64,000 nt of DNA from Tumebacillus amylolyticus (GCF_016722965.1 NZ_JAEQNB010000007.1:62001-126000), one strand, 5' to 3'. Positions 1 to 8,030 are shown, numbered from the stretch's first letter. The notes: generated by a model not told the origin, from the sequence alone. Program-made: numbers and translations.

Positions 1-293
1 TCGCCCAAGGCTTCCAACCTACAGAGCCCGGTCTCTACAACTTCCAAAGTGAAGATGGCAACACGCACCAAGAGCTCACCGCGACGTTGCCACCCAACGA
101 ATCACTTCTCACGCCAAAACTCGTGAGTCTGCCAAGCGGCGGTCATGGCTCTGAACAAAACGGCTCAGGCACGTCAGACGCAGGTGCATCGTCCGCCTCT
201 CATGCAGGCGAATTGGAAATCTGGCGTTGGCTCGCGGCTGCCATCTTACTGCTTTTGTTCCTTGAATGGGGGGTGTACAAACGTGGGATTTAG
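1..293 (+). CDS. C-terminal end of a BatA-like membrane protein (partial)
   Basis: The reading frame is open from the window edge (first full codon at base 3) to a TAG at 291-293, so only the last ~96 residues are seen. The end has a Gly/Ser/Ala-rich linker followed by one hydrophobic helix (WLAAAILLLLFLEWGVY) and a short basic tail. This layout, directly upstream of a two-VWA protein, is typical of the BatA/VWA membrane family near MoxR and DUF58 genes. No catalytic or metal-binding part is inside the window, so the family call rests on the tail and the neighbour. Confidence 0.6.
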   Translation, partial: AQGFQPTEPGLYNFQSEDGNTHQELTATLPPNESLLTPKLVSLPSGGHGSEQNGSGTSDAGASSASHAGELEIWRWLAAAILLLLFLEWGVYKRGI

Positions 294-297
294 CACG

Positions 298-3024
298 ATG
301 CACCCGTGGGTTCTCCTCGCGCTCTTGCCCGCCGGCTACACGATCTACCGCTGGTACCGCGACGAACGCCGCCTGCACGGGGCACGAAAAAAAACAGTCG
401 CTGTCCTCCGGTCGCTCCTGTTCCTCTTTCTGACCCTCGCCGTCGCAGGCACGGCGTTGTTGGCGCCGGTTACGCAGCAGGCGGCCGTTTTCGTCATCGA
501 CGAGTCGAAGTCGATTGACTCCCCGAAGGAGGCAGTCGCGTTTTTGAGGGCGGCTGTTGAAAGCAAGAAGCCTGATGACGGCTATGCGGTGCTCGGACTG
601 GGCGAACGCCCGTCGGTCGAGTATCCATTGACTCAGCAAGTGCGCTCGAATTTAGAGCTCAGCGGCATCACGAATCCGAACTACACCAATCTCGCGTCGG
701 GCCTGCGTCTCGCCGAAGGACTGGTGGAGCCGGGCTATCGTCCGCGCGTCGTCCTGCTGACAGACGGGGAGCAAAATGTCGGCGATGCCGTCGCTGAAGC
801 GGCGTTTTTGAAACAACGAGGGGTCCTTGTCGATGTCGCTCCGCTCAAACGCGACGTCACCCGCGAAGTTCTCGTTCACTCAGCTTCGACGCCGACGACC
901 CTCTACCAAGGTGAATCGTTCGCTCTGAAAACGACCTTGGAGAGCACCCTCGACACCACCGCAGAACTTCGCATCTATGAAGACAACCGGCTCGTCTCCA
1001 CCCAGAACGTCGCGTTGCAAAAAGGCGAGAACCCGTTCTCGCTCCCGCTCAAAAGCGAGCAGCCCGGCTTCCACCGCTACAAAGTCGAAGTCCAATCGGC
1101 AGACGACAGCATCTCGGCGAACAACACCGCCTACGCATTTGGCGAAGTGGCAGGCCGTCCGTCCGTGTTGATCTTGGAGGGCACCCCCGGCGACGCCAAG
1201 TCGCTGACCTCCGCTCTGCAAGCATCCGGATTGCAATACGAAGTTCGACCGGGCACTTCTGCTCCCGAGAACCTCGAAGACTTCCGACGCTATGCCGCCG
1301 TCGTGCTCGCGAATGTCTCCGGCACCGATTTGCCGGAGCACGTCCAACAGCTCTTGGAGATTGCCGTCCGCGACTTCGGGGTCGGTCTGATGATGACCGG
1401 GGGCCAAGATTCCTTCGGCCTCGGCGGGTATTTCGGGACGCCGGTGGAGAAAGCGTTGCCCGTTTACATGGACATCCGCAGCAAAAAGGAAATCCCGTCA
1501 CTGGGCCTCGTGCTCGTCATCGACCACTCCGGTTCCATGGACGGGCAGAAAATGGAGCTGGCCAAGGAAGCCGCCCGCCGTGCGGCGCAGATGCTCACTC
1601 CCCAAGACACACTTGGCGTGCTTGCGTTTGACGACCAGCCGTACTGGGTGGTTGAACCGGCGCATGTGACCGATGTGAAGGGCATTCAAGACACCGTGTC
1701 CTCCATTCGGGCAGCAGGCGGCACCAGCATCTACCCGGCGTTGGTCGCGGCGTACGACCGATTGAAAACGGTCGAAGCCAAGCGCAAGCACATCATCTTG
1801 CTGACAGACGGTCAATCGCCAAACGGGGCGTACGATTCCATAACCGGCATGATGAACGACAGTGCGATCACGATGTCCACCGTCGCCGTGGGCGCAGATG
1901 CGGATCAAACTCTGCTGAAATCGCTGGCGGAGAAAGCGAAGGGACGTTTCTACAGCACGACAGACAGCCAGAACGTCCCGCAGATTTTTTCCAAAGAAAC
2001 GGCGCTCGCGGGCAAGACGTACATTCAAGACCAGCCCTTTACGCCGTTGATTGGAACGGGAGGCGATCTCGCGCCGCTTTTTGCCAACGGGTTGCCGCAG
2101 ATCAACGCGCACATCGCGACGACGGCAAAGGAAACGGCCGACACGGTGTTGGCGAATCCATCGGGTGAACCGCTGCTCGTTCGCTGGCAGTACGGGCTCG
2201 GCCGGGCGGTGGCTTGGACGTCGGACGCCAAGGGTGTCTGGTCGAATCAGTGGGCCGCTTGGGATGGTTCGAGCGCAGTCTGGAACCAACTCATGACGTG
2301 GTTGTTGCCGCAATATCAGGCGGGCGATCTCGATGTGCGCACCGGAATAGCAGGGTCGCAGGGCCAAGTTGAAGTCCAACTGAAACAACCGCTCGCAAAC
2401 GGAGCGGTGTTGAAGGCGAAAGTGATCGGCACCGACTTGAACGAGCAGGAGATTCCGTTGCTTTTGCAGGCACCGGGACGCTACACGGGAGATTTCTCGT
2501 CGGCGACACCGGGGACGTACATGGTGACGGTGAACGAGCAAGCGGGAGAAACCGTACTTCACAGTTCGACCACGGGTGTCTCCGTCCCGTATTCTCCCGA
2601 GTACAGCCTTCCAAAAAACGGCTCCGACATCATCGCAAGGATCGCCGAAGCCGGAGGGGGAGAGGTGCTGGAAGACCCTGAGGACGTTTTCCGAGACAAC
2701 CTGCCGTCCAAATGGCAACGTCGAGACCTCTCGATGGTACTCCTCTGGCTCGCCACGCTGCTCTGGCCGTTCGACATCGCCATCCGTCGGGTCAGCCTCA
2801 CTTGGAAATGGAAACTCGCGCGCAGAACCGGCGGTGGAGCTTCAGCCCTTGTCCCATCAGGGTCGAAGCCAACAGCAAAGCCAATGTCAAAACCATTGCC
2901 TACGAATTCTCATCCACCAACGTCATCCAATCCATCGACGACAGTTCCACCCTCGACACCTACGACACACGCACCGACCTCAGACACGATCTCCAAGCTT
3001 CTCGAAAAAAAACGCAAGAAATAG
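298..3024 (+). CDS. VWA-domain membrane protein with internal GATase1-like domain
   Basis: This 908-residue protein has two N-terminal membrane helices (about 4-20 and 32-56), a first von Willebrand A domain from about residue 62 with a DxSxS metal-site motif (DESKS), a glutamine-amidotransferase-like fold at about 300-400, and a second VWA domain from about 400 whose metal motif is DHSGSM. One more helix lies near 811-829, followed by a Pro/Ser/Thr/Lys-rich tail. This matches the large BatA-type proteins of Firmicutes, membrane proteins thought to act with MoxR ATPases in envelope or stress functions. ATG at 298 follows the previous stop by 4 bases; a GTG at 283 is an alternative start. The upstream neighbour is the same type, so the two form an operon. 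Confidence 0.85.
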   Translation: MHPWVLLALLPAGYTIYRWYRDERRLHGARKKTVAVLRSLLFLFLTLAVAGTALLAPVTQQAAVFVIDESKSIDSPKEAVAFLRAAVESKKPDDGYAVLGLGERPSVEYPLTQQVRSNLELSGITNPNYTNLASGLRLAEGLVEPGYRPRVVLLTDGEQNVGDAVAEAAFLKQRGVLVDVAPLKRDVTREVLVHSASTPTTLYQGESFALKTTLESTLDTTAELRIYEDNRLVSTQNVALQKGENPFSLPLKSEQPGFHRYKVEVQSADDSISANNTAYAFGEVAGRPSVLILEGTPGDAKSLTSALQASGLQYEVRPGTSAPENLEDFRRYAAVVLANVSGTDLPEHVQQLLEIAVRDFGVGLMMTGGQDSFGLGGYFGTPVEKALPVYMDIRSKKEIPSLGLVLVIDHSGSMDGQKMELAKEAARRAAQMLTPQDTLGVLAFDDQPYWVVEPAHVTDVKGIQDTVSSIRAAGGTSIYPALVAAYDRLKTVEAKRKHIILLTDGQSPNGAYDSITGMMNDSAITMSTVAVGADADQTLLKSLAEKAKGRFYSTTDSQNVPQIFSKETALAGKTYIQDQPFTPLIGTGGDLAPLFANGLPQINAHIATTAKETADTVLANPSGEPLLVRWQYGLGRAVAWTSDAKGVWSNQWAAWDGSSAVWNQLMTWLLPQYQAGDLDVRTGIAGSQGQVEVQLKQPLANGAVLKAKVIGTDLNEQEIPLLLQAPGRYTGDFSSATPGTYMVTVNEQAGETVLHSSTTGVSVPYSPEYSLPKNGSDIIARIAEAGGGEVLEDPEDVFRDNLPSKWQRRDLSMVLLWLATLLWPFDIAIRRVSLTWKWKLARRTGGGASALVPSGSKPTAKPMSKPLPTNSHPPTSSNPSTTVPPSTPTTHAPTSDTISKLLEKKRKK

Positions 3025-3049
3025 CGAAAAGCAGTTACCCGTAAACAGA

Positions 3050-3080
3050 CCGATGAATCGAACTGATTCATCGGTTTTTT
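3050..3080 (+). terminator. Intrinsic terminator after the VWA operon
   Basis: A perfect 10-bp stem (CCGATGAATC / GATTCATCGG) with a 5-base loop is followed by six T. It sits 25 bases after the VWA stop codon. Confidence 0.9.
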
Positions 3081-3121
3081 GTTGCGCGAAAAAAATTGGG
3101 CTTGTCACATAGATTTTCCTC

Positions 3122-3168
3122 TTGACGAGACAAGCTAACTTAGAATAATATACTTACATAAAGTAAGT
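3122..3168 (+). promoter_or_regulatory. Sigma-A promoter with YodB/CatR-type operator upstream of doxX
   Basis: A -35 TTGACG (3122-3127) and a -10 TAATAT (3146-3151) are 18 bases apart. Immediately downstream, at the expected transcription start, is the dyad ACTTAC-N5-GTAAGT (3152-3168). Its core TTAC-N5-GTAA is the box I recall for the DUF24/MarR repressors YodB and CatR of Bacillus subtilis, which control catDE, where CatD is itself a DoxX protein. The dyad and promoter are seen; the regulator identity is inferred, and no such regulator gene is in the window. Confidence 0.65.
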
Positions 3169-3212
3169 GACTAACAAAACATCACCCAACTGGGAGAGGA
3201 GCAATACACACA

Positions 3213-3599
3213 ATGATGAATCTTGGACTTTTGGTCATCCGTCTTATTATCGGTCTCACGTTTGCAGGACATGGTACGCAAAAACTGTTTGGTTGGTTTG
3301 GCGGGCATGGTTTGAAAGGAACCGGAGGTTGGTTGGAATCGATCGGGTTGAAACCGGGCGTGCTGATGGCGTTCCTGGCAGGGCTCGGAGAATTGCTCGG
3401 CGGGCTGCTGTTTGCAGCAGGGGTTTGGACGCCGATCGGTGCCGCTCTGATCGTGATCACGATGCTGATCGCCATCTTCACGGTCCACGGCAAAAACGGC
3501 TACTGGGTAACGCAAAATGGATTTGAATACAACCTCGCCTTGATCGCCATCGCGGTCGGCGTCGCTCTGATCGGCCCGGGCGCGTGGGTGTTGCTCTAA
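3213..3599 (+). CDS. DoxX family membrane protein
   Basis: This 128-residue protein is almost entirely four hydrophobic helices. It opens with the DoxX pattern ([24 protein letters not shown]) and continues with the family's [12 protein letters not shown] and [15 protein letters not shown] stretches. DoxX proteins are small membrane proteins linked to thiosulfate:quinone or quinone/thiol-stress reduction; CatD and MhqP are Bacillus relatives. A strong Shine-Dalgarno (GAGAGGAG) precedes the ATG-ATG start. It is monocistronic between its own promoter and terminator. The operator-like dyad upstream suggests induction by quinones or electrophiles, which is inference. Confidence 0.9.
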   Translation: MMNLGLLVIRLIIGLTFAGHGTQKLFGWFGGHGLKGTGGWLESIGLKPGVLMAFLAGLGELLGGLLFAAGVWTPIGAALIVITMLIAIFTVHGKNGYWVTQNGFEYNLALIAIAVGVALIGPGAWVLL

Positions 3600-3600
3600 G

Positions 3601-3643
3601 AAAAAAAGCGAGTCAGGCCCCTTGGGGTCTGACTCGCTTTTTT
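3601..3643 (+). terminator. Intrinsic terminator after doxX
   Basis: The stem AAAGCGAGTCAGgCCC / GGGtCTGACTCGCTTT has one G-T pair, a 4-base loop and a T tract, and begins right after the stop codon. Confidence 0.9.
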
Positions 3644-3644
3644 A

Positions 3645-3963
3645 TATCCGAATGGGCCCTGCCTTCATCACCAGTCCATCCACTTCGCCGTCTCCACGAG
3701 TCCATCGAGATCAACGCCAAGTTTCACCGCGTGATCTGGGCGGCCTCCGGCAACCCTCAGTTGCCGTCGATGCTGGAACGATTGATCGTGATCCCGCTTA
3801 CCTACAAGTCCTACCACAAATATAGCCATGAGCAAATGGGCAACTCCTGCGAGCTCATGAGATCATCGAGGGCGCGATTCTGAAGCAAGACCCCACTCGC
3901 GCTGAAATTGCGATAAAAGAACATATCTTGGTCGGTCGCGACCATGCCTTTTCCATTGCATAA
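3645..3963 (+). pseudogene. Remnant of a GntR-family (FCD domain) regulator
   Basis: Between two terminators lies a decayed gene and no intact one. Read in one frame, bases around 3700-3850 encode INAKFHRVIWAASGNPQLP, the hallmark helix pair of the FadR-type FCD effector domain (xxFHRxIxxASGNPxL). After a frame change near 3850 the next frame encodes HEIIEGAILKQDPTRAEIA and KEHILVGRD, matching the end of the FCD domain, and stops at 3961-3963. The DNA-binding N-terminal half is missing. The original terminator directly follows. This is therefore a truncated, frameshifted regulator that would not make a functional protein. Confidence 0.75.
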
Positions 3964-3994
3964 GCCCTTCCTGTTGAGGAAGGGCTTTTTTTTT
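3962..3994 (+). terminator. Intrinsic terminator of the decayed GntR gene
   Basis: The stem AAGCCCTTCCT / AGGAAGGGCTT has a GTTG loop and a run of T. It overlaps the stop codon of the FCD remnant. Confidence 0.9.
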
Positions 3995-4065
3995 ATTGAT
4001 AGCTGATCGCGCATGAGGATAGGAAACACGGCAACCTCGTTTCCCGTGTTGGTGTAGCCGTGGAA

Positions 4066-5052
4066 CTATCCCAAGATTTTTTCCAAATGTGTAATCGTCG
4101 GGGTTACGATGGCCAGAAAGTAGGCTTCTCGGAGACGGCGGGCGAACGGGCTGTCGACTTGATAGCCGGCACCTCCGCTGTGCAGCATTCCGGTATGTGC
4201 GGACTCGAGAGCAGCATGGGCGCCATCCAAGCGAAGTTGGAAAATCTCTTTCATAATCGGAGGTGTCACCGTCGTCACTTGGGACAAGCGTTCCGCCTGA
4301 TGGTGAAGTTCCGTCAATCGCGGGTCTTTCCGTTCTCCGAGAGCCTGATTCGTGGCGCTGACCAAACCGAGTGCGATCCCGACTTGTGTCAGGACCATGC
4401 CGGGGCGAAAAGCGGCGACCATGAGATCGCCCTCCGTGCTGAGGACAGACTCGAAGGGGAGCAAGACATTGTTGAACCGGCAACTGTAGGTCGCCGTCGC
4501 GTTCATGCCCAAGAGATTTTTTCGTTCGGTCAGAGTCAGACCCTCTTGATAACCGGGCAGGATGCCCATGATCCGTCGTCCATCGTCGGTTTGGAACAGA
4601 AACGCAAACCAGTGCGTCTCTCCTAAGTTGGAGACAAACGGCAGGGTTCCGTTGATTCGGAAGCCGTCCGAGGTTTGGGTTGCGTGCAGTTTCAATTCCT
4701 CGATGCCGGCGTAGTATTTCATCGCGTTGGACAACCCTGTCGCGCCCATGACTTCTCCTCGTTCCATGCGCGGCAACAGGTCTTGTTTCAAATGTTCACT
4801 TTGGCCTCTGCGAACATAGTCAATCGCCATGAGATGACACCACAGGACGAATGCCGTAGAGCCGCAAAGGGTTGCCACTTCCTGAATCAAACTCAGGTTA
4901 AACGGCGTATCGTGAGAAAAAAACCGGTGCTCTCCCAGAGCTTTCATGACGTGCTCAGGATACACGCCTTTCACGTCAATTTCAGAGACAAAAGGCTTGA
5001 GGTGGTGCTGAAGTATGTCTTGAAGCAATTCTCGATCTAGGCATGTACTCAT
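4066..5052 (-). CDS. Acyl-CoA dehydrogenase family protein
   Basis: This 328-residue protein has the fold pattern of flavin-dependent acyl-CoA dehydrogenases: a helical N-terminal half (residues 1-95), a middle beta domain with the ATGLSNAMKYY and FVSNLGETHW stretches, and a helical C-terminal domain. It is shorter than the usual ~380 residues and its C-terminal part is divergent. It may be a monooxygenase-type or acyl-transfer relative rather than a classical beta-oxidation enzyme. AGGAGCG lies 7 bases before the ATG. The gene is alone on its strand, next to regulator remnants on both sides, so no pathway context is available. Substrate is unknown. Confidence 0.75.
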   Translation of the reverse strand: MSTCLDRELLQDILQHHLKPFVSEIDVKGVYPEHVMKALGEHRFFSHDTPFNLSLIQEVATLCGSTAFVLWCHLMAIDYVRRGQSEHLKQDLLPRMERGEVMGATGLSNAMKYYAGIEELKLHATQTSDGFRINGTLPFVSNLGETHWFAFLFQTDDGRRIMGILPGYQEGLTLTERKNLLGMNATATYSCRFNNVLLPFESVLSTEGDLMVAAFRPGMVLTQVGIALGLVSATNQALGERKDPRLTELHHQAERLSQVTTVTPPIMKEIFQLRLDGAHAALESAHTGMLHSGGAGYQVDSPFARRLREAYFLAIVTPTITHLEKILG

Positions 5053-5077
5053 TTCGATTCGCTCCTATCAATGGAAC

Positions 5078-5086
5078 ATTATACCA
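5078..5086 (-). promoter_or_regulatory. Extended -10 promoter of the acyl-CoA dehydrogenase-like gene
   Basis: On the minus strand the sequence reads TGGTATAAT, a TGn-TATAAT extended -10, 26 bases before the start codon. I see no good -35. Confidence 0.5.
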
Positions 5087-5294
5087 CGACATGCTTCAAA
5101 CGCGATAAATAGCGGGAGCGAACCACCAAGAAATGCACCAGTTGCAAGGCCCAACGAATCCACGACCTCGACGACCAGAGGGACCATGTCGAGTACGCGG
5201 AGCTTGTCCAGCAAACGGTCGCGAGAGACGACACGGCCGTTTCGTTCCATGAGGGTGGCGAGCACCTTGGAATGGGTTTGTTCGAGGCGGCTTT
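5079..5294 (-). pseudogene. Possible remnant of a response-regulator DNA-binding domain
   Basis: On the minus strand, bases 5294-5195 encode KVLATLMERNGRVVSRDRLL, resembling the winged-helix region of OmpR-type response regulators (LLxxLxxxxGRVVSRxxLLxxVW). After DKL the similarity is lost and the frame runs into the promoter of the next gene. No receiver domain is present. Only one short motif supports this call; it may be chance. Confidence 0.35.
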
Positions 5295-5339
5295 TGTGCT
5301 ACGATTGTAAGTGTTTGGAAAATAAAGAAAAGGCAGGGG

Positions 5340-5684
5340 ATGGCTGTGGGTTTTGGATCGCAGATTCTCTTTGGGCTTGTATTTATCGTCGTGATTGGGG
5401 TGTTCGGATTTGTCGTCTTGCGGGGAGTGGCAACTTGGGCTTCCAACAACGCCTCGCCTGTCGTGACGCAAGCAGTTACCGTGATTGGAAAGCGCACCGA
5501 AGTGAGCGGAGGGGCGATGAATACTTCGGCACACACCGACTATTTTTTGACGTTTGAGTTGGCGAACCAGAGACGGATCGAACTTTCGGTCAGCGGACGG
5601 GTGTTTGGGATGCTCGTTCCAGGAGATCGTGGGGAATTGACGTCGCAGGGGACGAGGTTTAAGCATTTTAAGAGAGAGATCTAG
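5340..5684 (+). CDS. DUF2500 family protein
   Basis: The 114-residue protein has one N-terminal membrane helix (about residues 7-28) followed by a small beta-rich outside domain. The TQAVTVIGKRTEVSGG, YFLTFELANQRRIELSV and GDRGELTSQGTRF stretches match the DUF2500 family of membrane-anchored proteins of unknown function. It is a single-gene unit between a remnant and a terminator. The start is ATG at 5340, with a modest AGGCAGGGG upstream. Confidence 0.8.
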   Translation: MAVGFGSQILFGLVFIVVIGVFGFVVLRGVATWASNNASPVVTQAVTVIGKRTEVSGGAMNTSAHTDYFLTFELANQRRIELSVSGRVFGMLVPGDRGELTSQGTRFKHFKREI

Positions 5685-5694
5685 AACATGCGGA

Positions 5695-5727
5695 GCGGGA
5701 GACAAGACGGGGTCTGCCGCTTTTTTT
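5695..5727 (+). terminator. Intrinsic terminator after the DUF2500 gene
   Basis: The stem GCGGgAGAC / GTCTgCCGC has one mismatch and is followed by seven T. Confidence 0.8.
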
Positions 5728-5728
5728 A

Positions 5729-5780
5729 TTGCATATGGGAGATTTTGTGCTATCATAATACCTAGATATCCGATGCATCG
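5729..5780 (+). promoter_or_regulatory. Promoter and dyad upstream of padR
   Basis: TTGCAT (5729-5734) and TATCAT (5751-5756) are 16 bases apart. A perfect 10-bp palindrome CGATGCATCG lies at 5771-5780, between promoter and gene, where a PadR autorepressor could bind. The palindrome is seen; its use by this PadR is inference. Confidence 0.5.
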
Positions 5781-5809
5781 TAATCCGATACGAAATCGAG
5801 GGGTCCGTG

Positions 5810-6139
5810 ATGAACAAAGAGCTTTTAAAAGGCAGTACTGCAATCTTGGTTCTCTCTCTGCTTGAGAAACAAGACCTGTATGGGTATCAAATGATCAAAG
5901 CGATGGAACAAGCTTCGAACGGGCTGTTTCTATTTAAAGAGGGGACGTTGTACCCGCTTTTGCACACGTTGGAATCCAATGGAGACGTTGAATCGTATTG
6001 GAGCGACGGCGAGGGGGCGCGTAAACGGAAATACTACCGGCTTACGGAAGCCGGGCGGCTGCAAGTTCGGAAAAAGCGAGAAGAGTGGCAGACGTTTCGC
6101 AACGCCGTGGACTTGGTGATCGGGGAGGGGAACGCATGA
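5810..6139 (+). CDS. PadR family transcriptional regulator
   Basis: At 109 residues this is the short PadR type: a winged helix (LLKGSTAILVLSLLEKQDLYGY, KEGTLYPLLHTLESNG, KRKYYRLTEAG) plus one C-terminal dimerisation helix. The ATG at 5810 is chosen over a GTG three bases earlier because the GAGGGG box is then six bases away. Its stop overlaps the start of the next gene as ATGA, so the two are translationally coupled. PadR proteins of this type usually repress the membrane protein gene they sit beside. Confidence 0.93.
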   Translation: MNKELLKGSTAILVLSLLEKQDLYGYQMIKAMEQASNGLFLFKEGTLYPLLHTLESNGDVESYWSDGEGARKRKYYRLTEAGRLQVRKKREEWQTFRNAVDLVIGEGNA

Positions 6140-7410
6140 AGCAGCAGTACCTCAACCGAGTCTGCGAAGAAATCCGCTGCCAAGAGATTCACGACGAAGT
6201 GCGTTTGGAACTCGACAGTCACCTCGAAGACCTTGCCGCAGAGTTCATGTTGACCGGAGTGCCTGAACAAGAGGCGATGGAACGTGCCATCTCCCAGATG
6301 GGAGACCCACGGGTCGTTGGACGTCGTCTGGATCAGGTTCACAAGCCGAGATGGGAGTGGGTATTGCTGCTCACGGTGATTTCGTTGCTTGCGTTTGGGA
6401 TGCTCGTGCTCTATCGAATGGGGGTCAGCCAGTCCACGTCTTGGGATGTGTTCTCCAACAAAGTTTGGACCACACTTGGCGGGCTTTTGATCGGGGCGGG
6501 GCTGTTCTTTTACGATTATCGGAAAACCAAGGCGTTCTCGAAAAAGCTGTTCTACGGAACCTTGATGCTGTTGTTGATGGCGAAGTTCTTGGGAATTTCC
6601 GTGAACGGGATTCCGTACTTGAATGTTGGGTTTGCGAACCTCAATATCAGCGCGTACGCTCCTTTGTTGCTCGTCTTCGCGATGGCGGGGATTTTTTCGG
6701 AGTGGGATTGGAAACGGCGCTTTGCTTGGGTACAAGCGCTGGGGTATTTTGTGGGGCCGACTTTTTTGCTCATGATGTTTAGAAGCCCGTTTCCGGTGTT
6801 GGAGTATGCGCTGTGTGTTCTGGTCCTCCTGCTTGTATCGAAGGCCGGGTGGAAGTTCGTCATGCTTTACGGTGTTGTAGCGTTTGTATTGTCAGCTTTT
6901 CTGACGGTTGTTGCGTGGCAGAATCAACTGGTGGAACGATTTACGTATTTCCTTCATCCCTATCAAGATCCGGGTGGGATGGGGTATCAGTTGGTTCAGT
7001 CGCTGGAAGCGATCAAACATGCAGGGTTGTGGGGACACGGCGTAGAACAGTTGTCGATGTTGCCTGAATTGGAGACCGGTTTCGTCTATTCCTATGTGAT
7101 TTTCACATTTGGCTGGGTCGGGGGCGGTGTTTTGGTCGCGTTGATCGCGGTCTTTCTCATGCGGATGTTCCGGACAGTACGATTGATTCGGGAATCGTAC
7201 GGGACGTTTTTGGTTGCTGTTTTGACGACGTACTTTACACTGCACTTTGTTTGGGGCGTATTTATGACCTTGAGCTGGCTACCTCCCGCTCCGTTTTCAT
7301 TGCCTTTTCTCGCGCACGGAGGGGCGCAGACAATTTTGCAGATGGCTGTAGTGGGAGTCTGTCTCTCCGTGTATCGCCGAAAAGACATGATAGGAGAGGT
7401 TCGAAGATGA
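6136..7410 (+). CDS. SEDS (FtsW/RodA/SpoVE)-like protein with N-terminal HAAS domain
   Basis: Residues 1-75 form a helical HAAS/permease-prefix domain (CEEIRCQEIHDEVRLELDSH, with the GDPRVVGRRLDQVH end) that is typical of PadR-linked membrane proteins. The rest has about ten membrane helices with SEDS landmarks: YQLVQSLEAIKHAGLWGHG and a closing PFLAHGGAQTILQMAVVG. SEDS proteins are peptidoglycan glycosyltransferases. The catalytic TDFIF segment is here ETGFVYS, so the essential Asp is Gly (about residue 315). The protein may therefore be a non-catalytic regulator or flippase-like relative. It overlaps both neighbours by 4 bases in a padR-SEDS-HEAT operon. Confidence 0.85.
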   Translation: MKQQYLNRVCEEIRCQEIHDEVRLELDSHLEDLAAEFMLTGVPEQEAMERAISQMGDPRVVGRRLDQVHKPRWEWVLLLTVISLLAFGMLVLYRMGVSQSTSWDVFSNKVWTTLGGLLIGAGLFFYDYRKTKAFSKKLFYGTLMLLLMAKFLGISVNGIPYLNVGFANLNISAYAPLLLVFAMAGIFSEWDWKRRFAWVQALGYFVGPTFLLMMFRSPFPVLEYALCVLVLLLVSKAGWKFVMLYGVVAFVLSAFLTVVAWQNQLVERFTYFLHPYQDPGGMGYQLVQSLEAIKHAGLWGHGVEQLSMLPELETGFVYSYVIFTFGWVGGGVLVALIAVFLMRMFRTVRLIRESYGTFLVAVLTTYFTLHFVWGVFMTLSWLPPAPFSLPFLAHGGAQTILQMAVVGVCLSVYRRKDMIGEVRR

Positions 7411-8030
7411 GCATCCTGGAGCAACTATCCTCCCAAGTGGGAGATTCAACCGAAGCTGCAAACCGCCGTGTGGTGGTGGATTGTATCGAGAACCCGGAGC
7501 TGTTGGAGCAGATCGCGCAAGGTCTGACGAGCAAGGATAAAAAACTCGTCGGCGACGCCGCAGAGGTGTTTACGATGGTGGCGGAGAGCCATCCGGAGTA
7601 CGTGGTGCCTTACGTGTCGGCACTGCTCCCATTGCTTCAACACAAAGCCACCCGTGCCCGCTGGGAAGCCATGCACGCGTTGGCCTTGACGGCGCATCTC
7701 GTGCCGGATGTGGTGCAGAGCGACCTGCTTGTGCAACTGCCGACCCTGTTTGAAACGGAGACGAGCACGATCGTCCGCGATTATGCCGTAGATTTGTTGG
7801 GGAACTATGCCAAGGTAGGGGAGAGTGCGGCGCTGCAAGCCTATCCATTGCTCACGGACGCCCTCTCCACCAAACAAAAAGGCCGCGCCCTCACCGGCCT
7901 GCTGGCCGTCTACTCCCAAGCCCCGCAAGTAAAAGAAGACCTACATACCCTCGCCCTCCAACATACCGACGACCCCAAAGCCGTCGTGAAAAAAGCGGCG
8001 AAGGCGCTTCTCAAAGCCACTCAATTGTAA
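7407..8030 (+). CDS. HEAT-repeat protein
   Basis: The 207-residue protein is all alpha-helical, with repeating helix pairs such as DKKLVGDAAEVFTMVAESHP, KATRARWEAMHALALTAHLV and STIVRDYAVDLLGNYAKVG. These match HEAT/armadillo-type repeats, which make protein-protein contacts. There is no signal peptide or membrane helix, so it should be cytoplasmic. It starts with an ATGA overlap on the SEDS-like gene and ends the operon. A scaffold role for its operon partners is an inference from position only. Confidence 0.75.
   Translation: MSILEQLSSQVGDSTEAANRRVVVDCIENPELLEQIAQGLTSKDKKLVGDAAEVFTMVAESHPEYVVPYVSALLPLLQHKATRARWEAMHALALTAHLVPDVVQSDLLVQLPTLFETETSTIVRDYAVDLLGNYAKVGESAALQAYPLLTDALSTKQKGRALTGLLAVYSQAPQVKEDLHTLALQHTDDPKAVVKKAAKALLKATQL

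Noticed and set aside
5079-5843. 254-codon minus-strand open frame over the DUF2500 and padR region
   Set aside because: It crosses two promoters, a terminator and the DUF2500 gene in antisense and has no family pattern.
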